From Thermosipho affectus (GTDB taxonomy: Bacteria > Thermotogota > Thermotogae > Thermotogales > Fervidobacteriaceae), in assembly GCF_001990485.1 (NCBI RefSeq), contig NZ_LBFC01000022.1, positions 124,001 through 188,000 on the forward strand: 64,000 nt of DNA. The letters run 5' to 3'. The stretch's first letter is position 1; each line of letters starts with the position of its first letter. Below are positions 35,412-45,839 of the stretch, piece after piece. A model generated the notes under the pieces. It was given only the letters and a program-made list of their open reading frames with translations, was not told the DNA's origin and did no database searches. A program made the translations under genes and the position numbers.

Positions 35412-37151
35412 ATGAAGAAGCTCGCAGTATTTTTGGTGGTATTGGCAGTGGTGTTTTCATTTGCTGCTCAACTTCCTTATATAGGTGCTGATGCAAACGG
35501 TAAGCCAGGTGGACAGTTTGTCTTGGGAACACTGAGTGGGCCAAAGACCGTTAATGATGTTACCGCAAAAGAAACAAGTTCTACAGATGTTATTGAGATG
35601 TTTATGAGTTATGGTGGAACACTTATTGAAAGACATGGTGTAGATATGAAATTTTATCCTGCAATTGCTGAAAGTTGGGAAGGACCCAGGTTGACAGCAG
35701 ATGGTGGTATGGAAGTTATTTGGCATATTAGAAAAGGGGTAAAATTTAGCGATGGTCAACCACTTACAGCTGATGATATTGTCTTTACATTAAACGAAAT
35801 TTATACAAATCCTGATATTCCAAGTTCAATGCAAGATGTTTTGAAAAGTACAAATGGTTATTTGCCAAAAGCAGAAAAAATTGATGATTATACTGTAAGA
35901 ATGTACTACCCTGAACCATTTAGGCTTGCATTTAGATACTTAGGTGGAATGTATATTTTCCCAAAACACATTGCAGAAGAATATGTAAAAAATGGAAACT
36001 TCCAAGAATTTTGGACAGTTGATTCAATTAACAAAGGGGAAGTTGTAGGGCTTGGTCCATATATTCCCGTGGAATATGTTCCCGATCAATACATAAAGTT
36101 TGTAAAAAATCCATATTACTGGAAAAAGGATGCTAATGGAAATCCTCTTCCGTACTTTGATGAGGTAATTTATAAGATAATTTCCAACCAAGATGCAATG
36201 AGACTTGCGTTTGAAAATGGTGAAATAGATGTTTATGGACCCAGAGGAACAGAATTTGCAGAATTAAAGGAAAAAGAAAAAGAGCTTAACATAGTAGTGA
36301 CAACAGCAGGACCAGCATTTGGAACATTGTTTATTACATTTAATTGGAATACACCAGATCCAATCAAGAGAAAATGGTTTAGAAACGAGTACTTCAGAAA
36401 AGCAGTAGCATATGCAATAGATAAGGAATCTATAATTGATACTCTTTACAACGGACTTGCTATTCCACAATGGTCACCTGTATCCATGAGTTCTCCATAT
36501 TACAACGAAGATGTTGTAACAAAATACGAATTTGATCTTGATCTTGCAAGGGCTATGCTTGAAATGGGTGGATTTACATGGGATGAAAATGGTCAACTTA
36601 TCGACGAAAACGGAAATCCTGTGAAGTTTTTACTCACAACTAATGCAGGAAATAGAGTTAGAGAAGGAGCGGCAAATATAATTCAAGATGCATTGAAAAA
36701 ATTAGGTATGGATGTTACATTTACACCAATTGATTTCAATACATTGGTACAAAAATTATTAAATACAGGTGATTGGGAGTCAATAATTATAGGATTAACA
36801 GGTAATGACGAACCGCAAGGTGGTGCAAATGTATGGAAAGTAGATGCAGGATTGCATTTCTGGAATTACTCACCAGATACTGCAGAATATGTAGATAAAA
36901 ATGATTATTATTTACCAGATTGGGAACTTGAAATTGATAAGATTTTCAAAGAAAATGTGGCAATTTTGGATGAAAATATTGTAAAGGATTACTTTGCAAG
37001 ATTCCAACAATTGGTATCCGAGCATTTACCATTGATTTATACTGTAAACCAATTAAGGATGTACGCATATAGAGCAAACTTGAGAAATGTTAAGATAGGA
37101 CCACTTGGTGGAACAACCTGGAATATTTATGAAGAATGGAGAGAACAATAA
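35412..37151 (+). CDS. oppA: Extracellular solute-binding protein, family 5 (peptide/oligosaccharide)
   Basis: 579-residue periplasmic binding protein of family 5. Signal peptide MKKLAVFLVVLAVVFSFAA, with no lipobox Cys, so it is soluble. Typical elements: ESWEGPRLTADGGMEVIWHI, VKFSDGQPLTADDIVFTL, and the C-terminal TGDWESIIIGLTG. The ligand may be an oligopeptide or an oligosaccharide; in Thermotoga several members bind glucans or mannans. It is separated from the permeases by a strong hairpin that probably lowers their expression. Confidence 0.9.
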   Translation: MKKLAVFLVVLAVVFSFAAQLPYIGADANGKPGGQFVLGTLSGPKTVNDVTAKETSSTDVIEMFMSYGGTLIERHGVDMKFYPAIAESWEGPRLTADGGMEVIWHIRKGVKFSDGQPLTADDIVFTLNEIYTNPDIPSSMQDVLKSTNGYLPKAEKIDDYTVRMYYPEPFRLAFRYLGGMYIFPKHIAEEYVKNGNFQEFWTVDSINKGEVVGLGPYIPVEYVPDQYIKFVKNPYYWKKDANGNPLPYFDEVIYKIISNQDAMRLAFENGEIDVYGPRGTEFAELKEKEKELNIVVTTAGPAFGTLFITFNWNTPDPIKRKWFRNEYFRKAVAYAIDKESIIDTLYNGLAIPQWSPVSMSSPYYNEDVVTKYEFDLDLARAMLEMGGFTWDENGQLIDENGNPVKFLLTTNAGNRVREGAANIIQDALKKLGMDVTFTPIDFNTLVQKLLNTGDWESIIIGLTGNDEPQGGANVWKVDAGLHFWNYSPDTAEYVDKNDYYLPDWELEIDKIFKENVAILDENIVKDYFARFQQLVSEHLPLIYTVNQLRMYAYRANLRNVKIGPLGGTTWNIYEEWREQ

Positions 37152-37162
37152 TATTTTATAGC

Positions 37163-37192
37163 AGCAGGCGCGTCCTGCGCCTGCTTTCTTAT
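37163..37192 (+). terminator. Hairpin between oppA and the permease genes
   Basis: Perfect GC-rich stem AGCAGGCGC (37163-37171) and GCGCCTGCT (37177-37185) with loop GTCCT, then TTCTTATT. The U tract is broken by a C, so it should be a partial terminator or an mRNA 3'-end stabiliser for oppA. Confidence 0.75.
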
Positions 37193-37218
37193 TAAAATTC
37201 AAAGAGAGGTGACTGAGA

Positions 37219-38184
37219 TTGCTAAGGTATATAGCACGTAGATTAATTATATTGATTCCAGAACTTTTTATAATTTCTTTGTTGGTTTTTTTGATAATGC
37301 AAGCAGCACCTGGGGATTTTTTAGATCAATACAGGCTTGATCCATCTGTGTCTAAAGAATTTATTAAATCTCTCGAGGAACAGTATGGTCTTAATAAGCC
37401 TATTTTGACTCAATATTTTTTGTGGTTGAAAGGATTATTTAAAGGAGATTTTGGATATTCATTTTATTATAGAAGACCTGTTATGGATTTGATTGGAGAA
37501 AGGGTTTTAGCCACGTTGATATTGTCGTTATATTCTTTTGTTATTTCGTGGATTGTGGGTATTATATTGGGAATTGTTTCAGCTTTAAAGAAATACTCTT
37601 TTTGGGATAAGTTTTTGACAATAATAGCATTTACTGGAATTGCGATACCTGGTTTCTTTTTAGCGCTTTTGTTGCTTTATATGGCAGCAAAGACTGGGTG
37701 GTTCCCAGTAGCAGGTATGTACGATGTTAATCATGGGAAAATGACTGTTTGGGAAGGTTTTAAAGATATTTTCTGGCATATGCAGCTTCCAGCGTTTACC
37801 TTAACATTTGGTGGTTTCGCAGGATTAATGAGGTATATGAGGGGTAGTTTACTTGATGTTTTAAACGAAGATTATGTTGAATTTGCAAGGGCGAAAGGTA
37901 TGCCTGAACGCGTAGTTATCTTTAAACACGCAGTTAGGAATGCAATAAATCCTTTGATAACGATGTTTGGTTTTAGTTTATCTGGACTCCTTGGAGGAGC
38001 CGTAATTACGGAAACGATCTTTTCGTGGCCAGGACTTGGAAGATTAGTTTATCAAGCATTGCAACAACAAGATATGTACGTTGTTATGGCAAGTACGGTA
38101 ATAAGTGTTATTATGTTGATCATAGGTAATTTGGTTGGTGATATTTTATTAGCAGCAGTTGATCCAAGAATTAGGTTGGAATAG
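37219..38184 (+). CDS. oppB: Peptide ABC transporter permease (OppB/DppB-like)
   Basis: Inner-membrane subunit of 321 residues with six helices. The ATPase contact (EAA) loop reads EFARAKGMPERVVIFKHAVRNAINPLIT near residue 225-250. N-terminal YIARRLIILIPELFIISLLVF is characteristic of OppB/DppB. Start TTG 37219 after GAGGTGACTGAGA. It follows the oppA hairpin. Confidence 0.9.
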   Translation: MLRYIARRLIILIPELFIISLLVFLIMQAAPGDFLDQYRLDPSVSKEFIKSLEEQYGLNKPILTQYFLWLKGLFKGDFGYSFYYRRPVMDLIGERVLATLILSLYSFVISWIVGIILGIVSALKKYSFWDKFLTIIAFTGIAIPGFFLALLLLYMAAKTGWFPVAGMYDVNHGKMTVWEGFKDIFWHMQLPAFTLTFGGFAGLMRYMRGSLLDVLNEDYVEFARAKGMPERVVIFKHAVRNAINPLITMFGFSLSGLLGGAVITETIFSWPGLGRLVYQALQQQDMYVVMASTVISVIMLIIGNLVGDILLAAVDPRIRLE

Positions 38185-38197
38185 GAGGTAGTAGTTA

Positions 38198-39823
38198 ATG
38201 GCGAAAAAAGAAGAAATAAAGAAGAAAAATAATAATGAAAATATAGATTTTGAGGAAGTGTATCTTACAAGAGGTCAATTAATGTGGCGAGCTTTTAAAA
38301 AGAACAAACTTGCGATGGTAGGATTATGGACATTAATTGTTTTATATGTTATGATGTTTGCAGCTGATTTCTTGTCACCGTATAATCCTTTTGAGCAAAG
38401 TCTGAAACATTCATATGCACCTCCAACAGATGTTTCTTCTGTGTATAAAGTGGGAGATTTTGAGAAAAAAGTGGGTTTATATGTTTTACCATATATAAGT
38501 TATGTTGATAAATTGGATTATACGAGAAAGACTAGAGAATTGATTTTTCCAAGTAGGATAACATTTGAGTATAAAGGCGAATTAATCACGTTGGTGTTAA
38601 ATAATGCAAAATATTTGCCAAGGGATAACTTTGGAGGTAAAGTTATAAAGGTTAATGATCTAGAATTTACTTTAAAAAGAGAAGAGTATGCGTTTGTAAA
38701 TGGCGAATGGAAAAAGGTTGCATCCTCAAGTGAAAAAACTGATTATTTTGTAAGAGGTATTAACGATGATGTGTTATTAAAAGGTGAAGCGTTTTTAGAG
38801 AACAATAGTTCAACAGCAAAGAGTGTTTTATTTGGAAAATATGGTTTTAAATTAGGTGTTTTAAATGAAAAAGAAATTGACAAGGTAGGATTAAAGTACA
38901 CGATTAATTATATTAAATACGAGGATGAAAATGGAAAAAAACATATATTGTTTGGAAAAAATTTAAAAATAAAAGATTATGATTATAAATATTATCCTGT
39001 AAAGTGGTTTGTAAAAAGTTGGGGACCGAAGAGAAAAGACTATGGAAGAGTTGGTTATGTCTTTTGGATAATACCGCTGAAATATCATTTATATGGCGTA
39101 GATAATTATGATAATAATGAATTTGTAAGATTATATATAATGGGTTCTGATGAATTTGGAAGAGATGTTTGGTCAAGGTTAATTTTTGCATCGAGAATAT
39201 CGCTTTCAATAGGTTTTATAGGATTAGCTATTACGTTGACATTATCCTTATTCTTTGGCGGAATCGCAGGTTATTATGGTGGGGTTGCCGATGAGTTATT
39301 GATGAGATTTACAGAGATTATAATGGCAATTCCAGGATTTTATTTATTGATTTTGCTAAGGTCATTGTTGCCAATGGATATCCCATCTTCTCAAGTTTAC
39401 ATTTTGCTTGTATTTATTTTGTCGTTTATTGGATGGGCGGGACGTGCAAGGATTATTAGAGGAATGGTATTATCGATAAAGAGAAATGAATTTGTTGAAG
39501 CAGCCTATGCACTTGGGTATCCCGATTCAAAGATTTTGTGGAAGCATGTTATCCCCAATACAATGACGTATATGATAGTGACTTCGACTCTTGCAATTCC
39601 AGGTTATATCTTGGGTGAAGCAGGATTGTCATTCCTTGGACTTGGAATTAGGGAACCGTCTGCATCGTGGGGATTGATGATGGCAAGAGCACAAGATATA
39701 TACGTATTACAAAATGCCCCATGGCTTTTGATACCAGGTATATTTATATTTGTGACTGTTTTAGCTTTCAATTTCGTTGGTGATGGATTAAGAGATGCGT
39801 TTGATCCAAGGGCACTAGGATAA
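38198..39823 (+). CDS. oppC: Peptide ABC transporter permease (OppC-like) with large insert
   Basis: 541 residues, against about 290-300 usual for OppC. TM1 is at about 37-60 (AMVGLWTLIVLYVMMFAADFL); then about 230 residues (77-305) form an insert of hydrophilic, beta-rich sequence; the permease core follows with GSDEFGRDVWSRLIF and EAAYALGYPDSKILWKHVIPN (EAA loop). The insert should face the extracytoplasmic side and could contact the binding protein or envelope. AGGAGG precedes ATG 38198. It ends the operon before the terminator at 39849. Confidence 0.88.
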   Translation: MAKKEEIKKKNNNENIDFEEVYLTRGQLMWRAFKKNKLAMVGLWTLIVLYVMMFAADFLSPYNPFEQSLKHSYAPPTDVSSVYKVGDFEKKVGLYVLPYISYVDKLDYTRKTRELIFPSRITFEYKGELITLVLNNAKYLPRDNFGGKVIKVNDLEFTLKREEYAFVNGEWKKVASSSEKTDYFVRGINDDVLLKGEAFLENNSSTAKSVLFGKYGFKLGVLNEKEIDKVGLKYTINYIKYEDENGKKHILFGKNLKIKDYDYKYYPVKWFVKSWGPKRKDYGRVGYVFWIIPLKYHLYGVDNYDNNEFVRLYIMGSDEFGRDVWSRLIFASRISLSIGFIGLAITLTLSLFFGGIAGYYGGVADELLMRFTEIIMAIPGFYLLILLRSLLPMDIPSSQVYILLVFILSFIGWAGRARIIRGMVLSIKRNEFVEAAYALGYPDSKILWKHVIPNTMTYMIVTSTLAIPGYILGEAGLSFLGLGIREPSASWGLMMARAQDIYVLQNAPWLLIPGIFIFVTVLAFNFVGDGLRDAFDPRALG

Positions 39824-39848
39824 AAAGTTTTTCTTAGTTTTTTAAATA

Positions 39849-39900
39849 AGAAACACCCCCGAAGTGATAAAGTAAACCAACACTAGGGGGTGTTTCTTTT
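39849..39900 (+). terminator. Terminator of the peptide-transport operon
   Basis: Stem AGAAACACCCCC (39849-39860) with GGGGGTGTTTCT (39886-39897), 25-nt loop, followed by T-rich TTT. The remaining 39901-40012 holds no open frame or RNA that I can identify. Confidence 0.85.
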
Positions 39901-40012
39901 TGGAAAAAGAAATGGTGAAAAATGGTGAAAGCTTGATAAAAATAGTGTTTATAAATATTATCGCATTTAAAAGCAAATAATGTGGTATTAGAGGTAAAAT
40001 CACCTCAATATA

Positions 40013-40041
40013 ATAAAAGCAGGGAATTTCCCTGCTTTTTA
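40013..40041 (-). terminator. Terminator of tRNA-Ser(UGA)
   Basis: Stem AAAAGCAGGGA / TCCCTGCTTTT with a short AAT-type loop and flanking A and T runs on both sides. On the minus strand it immediately follows the tRNA CCA end; it could also stop plus-strand readthrough. Confidence 0.8.
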
Positions 40042-40132
40042 TGGCGGAGGCGGTGGGACTCGAACCCACACGGGGGTGTAACCCCCACCGGTTTTCAAGA
40101 CCGGCCCCTTAGCCAATTCGGAACACGCCTCC
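40042..40132 (-). tRNA. tRNA-Ser (anticodon UGA)
   Basis: 91-nt class II tRNA with long variable arm. Minus strand acceptor GGAGGCG pairs with CGCCTCC, discriminator G, CCA encoded. The anticodon loop CTTGAAA reads TGA, decoding UCA/UCG. T arm GTGGGTTCGAGTCCCAC is intact. Confidence 0.95.
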
Positions 40133-40139
40133 ACTGAAC

Positions 40140-40167
40140 ATTATAACATATGTTTGGAAAAATTCAA
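40140..40167 (-). promoter_or_regulatory. tRNA-Ser(UGA) promoter inside the yqeG 3' end
   Basis: Minus strand TTGAAT (40162-40167), 16-bp spacer, TATAAT (40140-40145), 8 bp before the tRNA 5' end. It overlaps the last codons of yqeG. Confidence 0.65.
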
Positions 40168-40611
40168 GAGTATTTTTTCGAATTTTCTGAGAATTTTTGT
40201 TACAAAAAATTCGTGGTTTGTATCTATTGGATTTACTTTTATTAAATATGCTTTTATAAAAAGGCCAAATAACATATCGGTAAATATTTGATCACCAATC
40301 ATTGCAAATTTAAAATTATTTTTCTTTCCATAATTGCTTACTATATATTTTTTAAATTTAAATGGCAAAGGTTTTTTTGCAAGCCATATGGTTTCTATAT
40401 CGTAATTTATGGGTCTAGGTTTTCCGTTGGATAAGATTAAGATTTTGGCATTTTTCTTTTTCAAAAATTCAAATATTTCAATAATTTTGTTGGGAATCTC
40501 TTTTTCTTTCCAAGTGTTTATTGTGTTATCAAAATCGAATATAAAAAAATTAAATCCTTTATCAAGAAGTTTGTTAAAATCTATGTCGGTAACCTTTTTT
40601 AAAATTTCCAT
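40141..40611 (-). CDS. yqeG: YqeG family HAD phosphatase
   Basis: 156-residue HAD subclass IIIA phosphatase. The N-terminal motif is FIFDFDNTINTW (D-x-D-N-T), motif II ILILSNGKPRP, motif III/IV IGDQIFTDMLFG. In Firmicutes YqeG sits near ribosome-assembly genes; the substrate is not known, though phosphatidylglycerophosphate has been proposed for related PgpB/Gep4-like proteins. GGAGGTTTAAA precedes ATG 40611. The product terminates in the promoter of the tRNA-Ser gene. Confidence 0.88.
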   Translation of the reverse strand: MEILKKVTDIDFNKLLDKGFNFFIFDFDNTINTWKEKEIPNKIIEIFEFLKKKNAKILILSNGKPRPINYDIETIWLAKKPLPFKFKKYIVSNYGKKNNFKFAMIGDQIFTDMLFGLFIKAYLIKVNPIDTNHEFFVTKILRKFEKILLNFSKHML

Positions 40612-40623
40612 TTTAAACCTCCA

Positions 40624-41127
40624 TTAGAAATGTTCTGAAAGACCCAAACCTACAAAAAGCTTTTGTTTAGCGTAGTTAAAAATTATAAATAGATCATCTT
40701 TCCACTTTTTTCTTGGATCGGGTGGTGGAACAATATATTTGAATGAAATGTAAAGTGAATTTTCAAGAAAATAGCTATTAGAATTAAAAGGATATGTTAA
40801 TAATAAAGATATAAGATATCTATTTTGGTTAAGTGAAGCTTTTATTCCTCCTTCAATTAAAGGAAAATCAATACTTTTTGTATTATAAATGAATAAAGTA
40901 GGTGAAATTGAAAAGTTATTAATGTTTAAAAATAAGGCATCAAGATAAATTTTGTGTACAAAATTTCCTAGAGGATTAAAAATCCAAGTTATGTTAAAAA
41001 AATCCTCAGAATATCCGAGCAACATTTGATAGGAATCACCAAAACTCCAGCCAAGTCCGAAATCTATTGAAGTTGATAAAATAAATATTGATAGAAGTAT
41101 AAAAAGAAAAGTTGAAATTTTTTTCAT
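40624..41127 (-). CDS. Unknown secreted protein, possible small outer-membrane barrel
   Basis: 167 residues. Residues 1-20 are a signal peptide (KKISTFLFILLSIFILSTS). The rest shows alternating hydrophobic and polar residues with many aromatics (LGWSFGDSYQMLLGY, SLYISFKYIV, KLFVGLGLSEHF), as in beta strands of an outer-membrane barrel, and ends in an aromatic residue. I recognise no family. Start ATG 41127 follows AAGGGGGATTATAA. It overlaps the upstream gene by 4 bp and lies at the end of the envelope gene run. Confidence 0.5.
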   Translation of the reverse strand: MKKISTFLFILLSIFILSTSIDFGLGWSFGDSYQMLLGYSEDFFNITWIFNPLGNFVHKIYLDALFLNINNFSISPTLFIYNTKSIDFPLIEGGIKASLNQNRYLISLLLTYPFNSNSYFLENSLYISFKYIVPPPDPRKKWKDDLFIIFNYAKQKLFVGLGLSEHF

Positions 41128-41708
41128 TTATAATCCCCCTTCAAAATTTCAAATTTTTCAAATTTTACTGATATACTTTCAGTACTTTTATCAGTAGTAA
41201 AAAGTATTTCTTTTAATTTATTGTTGTTGAATTTAACTAATATTTTTGTTGGTTCAAGACCCAAACGTTTTAAAAAAGTATAACCTGCAGGTATCAAGGA
41301 TAAATTATCTCCTTTTTCAAATATAGTAAAAAGTGATGAAGACAAGAAACTTGAAGTAGTCATGATAATTTCGTATACAAGGTTTATATCGAAGTCAGAA
41401 ATATTGGAAATTGTATAATTTTTGTATTTATAGTATGTTGCTGAATTTAATGTGTTTGCTTCAATATTTATATCTTTTAAGAACTCAGGAGACTTTATAA
41501 GGATATCAAAATGTTCGAGATTGAGTATTGTTGCTTCAAATGATATGTTATTCTTAAAATTTGTTCCATTTTTGTCTATTACATCAAAATTTACAGAAAC
41601 ATCCACAAAAAAATCTCTAAATCCCGATGTGTTTTCAACAAATTCAAAAATTCCAGAAAAAGATATTGAAATCAAAAAGAAAGTTATTAAAATAGTAATT
41701 TTTTTTAT
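41124..41708 (-). CDS. Unknown secreted protein (LolA-like), apparently ATA start
   Basis: About 195 residues. A signal peptide (residues 1-19, KKITILITFFLISISFSG) is followed by a beta-rich region (NFDVIDKNGTNFKNNISFEATI, LEHFDILIKSPEF) that recalls LolA/outer-membrane lipoprotein carrier folds, without a certain match. The frame begins with GTG 41717, overlapping the TPR stop, but GAGGTGA (41714-41720) lies 5 bp before ATA 41708, which would give MKKITIL; no ATG, GTG or TTG is in the correct place. GTG 41717 is the alternative. Confidence 0.5.
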   Translation of the reverse strand: MKKITILITFFLISISFSGIFEFVENTSGFRDFFVDVSVNFDVIDKNGTNFKNNISFEATILNLEHFDILIKSPEFLKDINIEANTLNSATYYKYKNYTISNISDFDINLVYEIIMTTSSFLSSSLFTIFEKGDNLSLIPAGYTFLKRLGLEPTKILVKFNNNKLKEILFTTDKSTESISVKFEKFEILKGDYK

Positions 41709-41713
41709 ATAAA

Positions 41714-42862
41714 TCACCTCATTTCTTCGTGTGATAACATAAGGTCTTTTAGTGATTTTGAAATAATTTTTAAATCAAATTCGTCAAATTCTTCCTTCTC
41801 ATCAAGTAATTTTAAACTTTCATCCGACGAAAGTGTAGAAAATTCTTCAAGTCTTTCAATAGGAATTTCATCGGTGGTATTTTCAAATTTCATACTATTT
41901 AACTGTTCAATAAGAGAATTCTCAACTATATCTTTGTCTTCATTTGAGTTTGAGACGATTTCTTCGATTTCATCTATTTCTTCGAGTATCTCATTTATCT
42001 CTTCTTCAGAGGATTTTTCTTTTTCTTCTTCTTCTTTTACAACTTGTATATAGTCTTCTAATGTCTCATTATTTATTTCATCTTTTTCTTCTTTAATGTT
42101 GTTAGATTTTTCAACTTTGTTAATTGTGTCTTTTGATTCTGTTGATTTTTCAACAAGGGTATTTTCAACTGGTTTTTCTGGTTCTTTATCTAATTCTTGT
42201 TTGGATGTATCATCGAAGAATTCAGATAAGAATGAAAGATCTTTATTAATCAAATCTTCAAAATTAATTGTAGCCTTTGTGTTTTCAGGGAAAAGTTCTT
42301 CAGTATTTTCGACAATTATACTTGGAGTCTTTATAGGTTCAGGTTTTATTTCTTCTACAGCTACAGGATAAGTTTTTTTGGCTTTCCATACCCTAATTTC
42401 CATAAACAAAAGTATTGCAAAAGATAAAGAGAAAGTTATTAAGAAAAGAATAAGTTTGAAATTACTTTTATTATTTGTAGTATTTGTGGAAACTGGTACT
42501 TCTGTTGGATGGTATTTTTTTATCCAGTTACTCCACTCAGAAGTTTCAGTAGATTCTTTTTGTATCGAGCTTAGGAATTTACCTACAACAGGGTTATCTT
42601 TATAGTTTGAAAGATATGCCTTTGCTTTATCATAGTTTCCAATCATAAATGCACTGATTCCCGCCTTAAATTTCAAAGAATTATCGTATCCTTCTATTGA
42701 AGGATCAAGAACAAGAGCTTTTTCAAAGTACTCTAGTGCTTTTTTGTAGTTATCTTGCTGATAGGCATTTAACCCTGCTTGATAATATTCAATTGCTTCT
42801 TTTTGAAAACCAAAAATGGTCAATGCAAAAAATAAAATGAAAATTGCAGAGATTTTCTTCAT
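41714..42862 (-). CDS. TPR protein with membrane anchor and acidic tail
   Basis: 382 residues. A signal peptide (1-18, MKKISAIFILFFALTIFG) leads into two or three TPR-like helices (22-90; AIEYYQAGLNAYQQDNYKKALEYFEKAL), a membrane helix (about 135-155), and a long glutamate-rich, low-complexity C-terminal half (200-382) that would lie in the cytoplasm. The layout suggests a periplasmic TPR sensor or scaffold with a cytosolic binding tail. GGGGAGTTAAA precedes ATG 42862. It starts 1 bp after rho on the same strand, but a functional link is not known. Confidence 0.65.
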   Translation of the reverse strand: MKKISAIFILFFALTIFGFQKEAIEYYQAGLNAYQQDNYKKALEYFEKALVLDPSIEGYDNSLKFKAGISAFMIGNYDKAKAYLSNYKDNPVVGKFLSSIQKESTETSEWSNWIKKYHPTEVPVSTNTTNNKSNFKLILFLITFSLSFAILLFMEIRVWKAKKTYPVAVEEIKPEPIKTPSIIVENTEELFPENTKATINFEDLINKDLSFLSEFFDDTSKQELDKEPEKPVENTLVEKSTESKDTINKVEKSNNIKEEKDEINNETLEDYIQVVKEEEEKEKSSEEEINEILEEIDEIEEIVSNSNEDKDIVENSLIEQLNSMKFENTTDEIPIERLEEFSTLSSDESLKLLDEKEEFDEFDLKIISKSLKDLMLSHEEMR

Positions 42863-42863
42863 T

Positions 42864-44135
42864 TTAACTCCCCTTTTGAGAATCTATTAAAGCAAGGAAG
42901 TCATCGTTTGATTTTGTTTCTTTTAGTTTATTGAGTATTAACTTTAACCCTTCTTCTTCATTCATAGAAGAAAGCATTTTTCTTAAAAGCCATATTTTTT
43001 TTATTTGTTCCATTGAGAGCAACAATTCTTCTTTTCTAGTACCAGATAATGTAATGTTTATTGCTGGAAAAATCCGTTTGTTAGCAAGTTGTCTTGAGAG
43101 TACAAGTTCCATATTTCCCGTTCCTTTGAATTCTTCAAATATTACTTCATCCATTTTAGACCCAGTTTCTATTAAAGAAGTTGCAATTATTGTCAAACTT
43201 CCTCCTTCTTTTATATTCCTGGCAGCACCAAAGAAGTGTTTAGGTTTGTATAGTGCAGCAGGGTCAACACCTCCACTTAATAGTTTCCCACTTGGTGGAA
43301 CGTTAATATTATAAACTCTTGCAAGTCTTGTTAGACTGTCAAGTAATATTACAACATCGTGACCGTATTCAACAAGTCTTTTAGCCATTTCAAGTGTTAA
43401 TTCTGCTTTTTTGATTTGTTTATCAGGTGGCATGTCAAAGGGTGCAGCAATAACTTTTGCGTTTACCGATTCCTTAATATCTGTTACTTCTTCAGGCCGT
43501 TCATCAATAAGCAGAACTATTCTAATGGTATCTGGATAATTTCTAGCAATCCCATTTGCGATTTCTTTTAAAATAGTTGTTTTACCAGCTTTAGGTGGTG
43601 CTACAATCATTCCCCTTTGACCTTTCCCAATAGGTGAAAAGAGATCAATTATTCTCGTTGAAAGTGTATCTTTATCTGTTTCCAGGATGTATTGGGTATC
43701 CGGGTAAGAAGGTGTTAGGTTTTCAAAATTAACTCTTTCATTTGCAAGTTCTGGATCTTTATAATTGATTGCTTCAATTTTAATCATAGCGAAAAATCTT
43801 TCATTTTCTTTTGGAGGACGAATAACTCCAGAAATTATATCTCCTGTGTTTAAATTGAATTTTCTTATTTGTGAATTAGAAATATATATATCTTTTGAAC
43901 TTGGAAGCATACTTTCCATACTCCTTAAAAATCCAAAACCATCAGGGTGTACTTCCAGTACTCCTTCTCCAAAAAAGTAACCTTCAGATTGGGCTCTTGC
44001 TTCCAAAATGGCAAATATCAAATCTTGTTTGCGCATTGAGGTATATCTTGCAATATCGTATTCTTTTGCTAACTTATATAATTCTTTAATTGTCATCTTT
44101 TCCAAATCTTTTATGTTGAAGGTTTCAACATTCAA
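42864..44135 (-). CDS. rho: Transcription termination factor Rho
   Basis: Hexameric RNA helicase for factor-dependent termination. 423 residues. The N-terminal Rho domain and OB-fold (FGEGVLEVHPDGFGFLR; RNA-binding) precede the ATPase: Walker A GQRGMIVAPPKAGKTTILKE region, DERPEEVTDI, and DSLTRLARVYN with the Q-loop following. Start TTG 44135 follows GGAGGGATATAA. It is part of a minus-strand cluster with upp and prfA upstream. Confidence 0.96.
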   Translation of the reverse strand: MNVETFNIKDLEKMTIKELYKLAKEYDIARYTSMRKQDLIFAILEARAQSEGYFFGEGVLEVHPDGFGFLRSMESMLPSSKDIYISNSQIRKFNLNTGDIISGVIRPPKENERFFAMIKIEAINYKDPELANERVNFENLTPSYPDTQYILETDKDTLSTRIIDLFSPIGKGQRGMIVAPPKAGKTTILKEIANGIARNYPDTIRIVLLIDERPEEVTDIKESVNAKVIAAPFDMPPDKQIKKAELTLEMAKRLVEYGHDVVILLDSLTRLARVYNINVPPSGKLLSGGVDPAALYKPKHFFGAARNIKEGGSLTIIATSLIETGSKMDEVIFEEFKGTGNMELVLSRQLANKRIFPAINITLSGTRKEELLLSMEQIKKIWLLRKMLSSMNEEEGLKLILNKLKETKSNDDFLALIDSQKGS

Positions 44136-44146
44136 TTATATCCCTC

Positions 44147-45820
<1,674 letters not shown>

Positions 45821-45839
<19 letters not shown>

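Noticed and set aside
39901-40012. Small gene or ncRNA between two terminators
   Set aside because: No open frame of useful length, no promoter and no folded GC-rich core seen in this 112-bp gap.
39842-40069. 75-residue minus-strand frame starting inside tRNA-Ser
   Set aside because: Its first codons are the tRNA T arm and acceptor read as protein, then a terminator; a known artefact.
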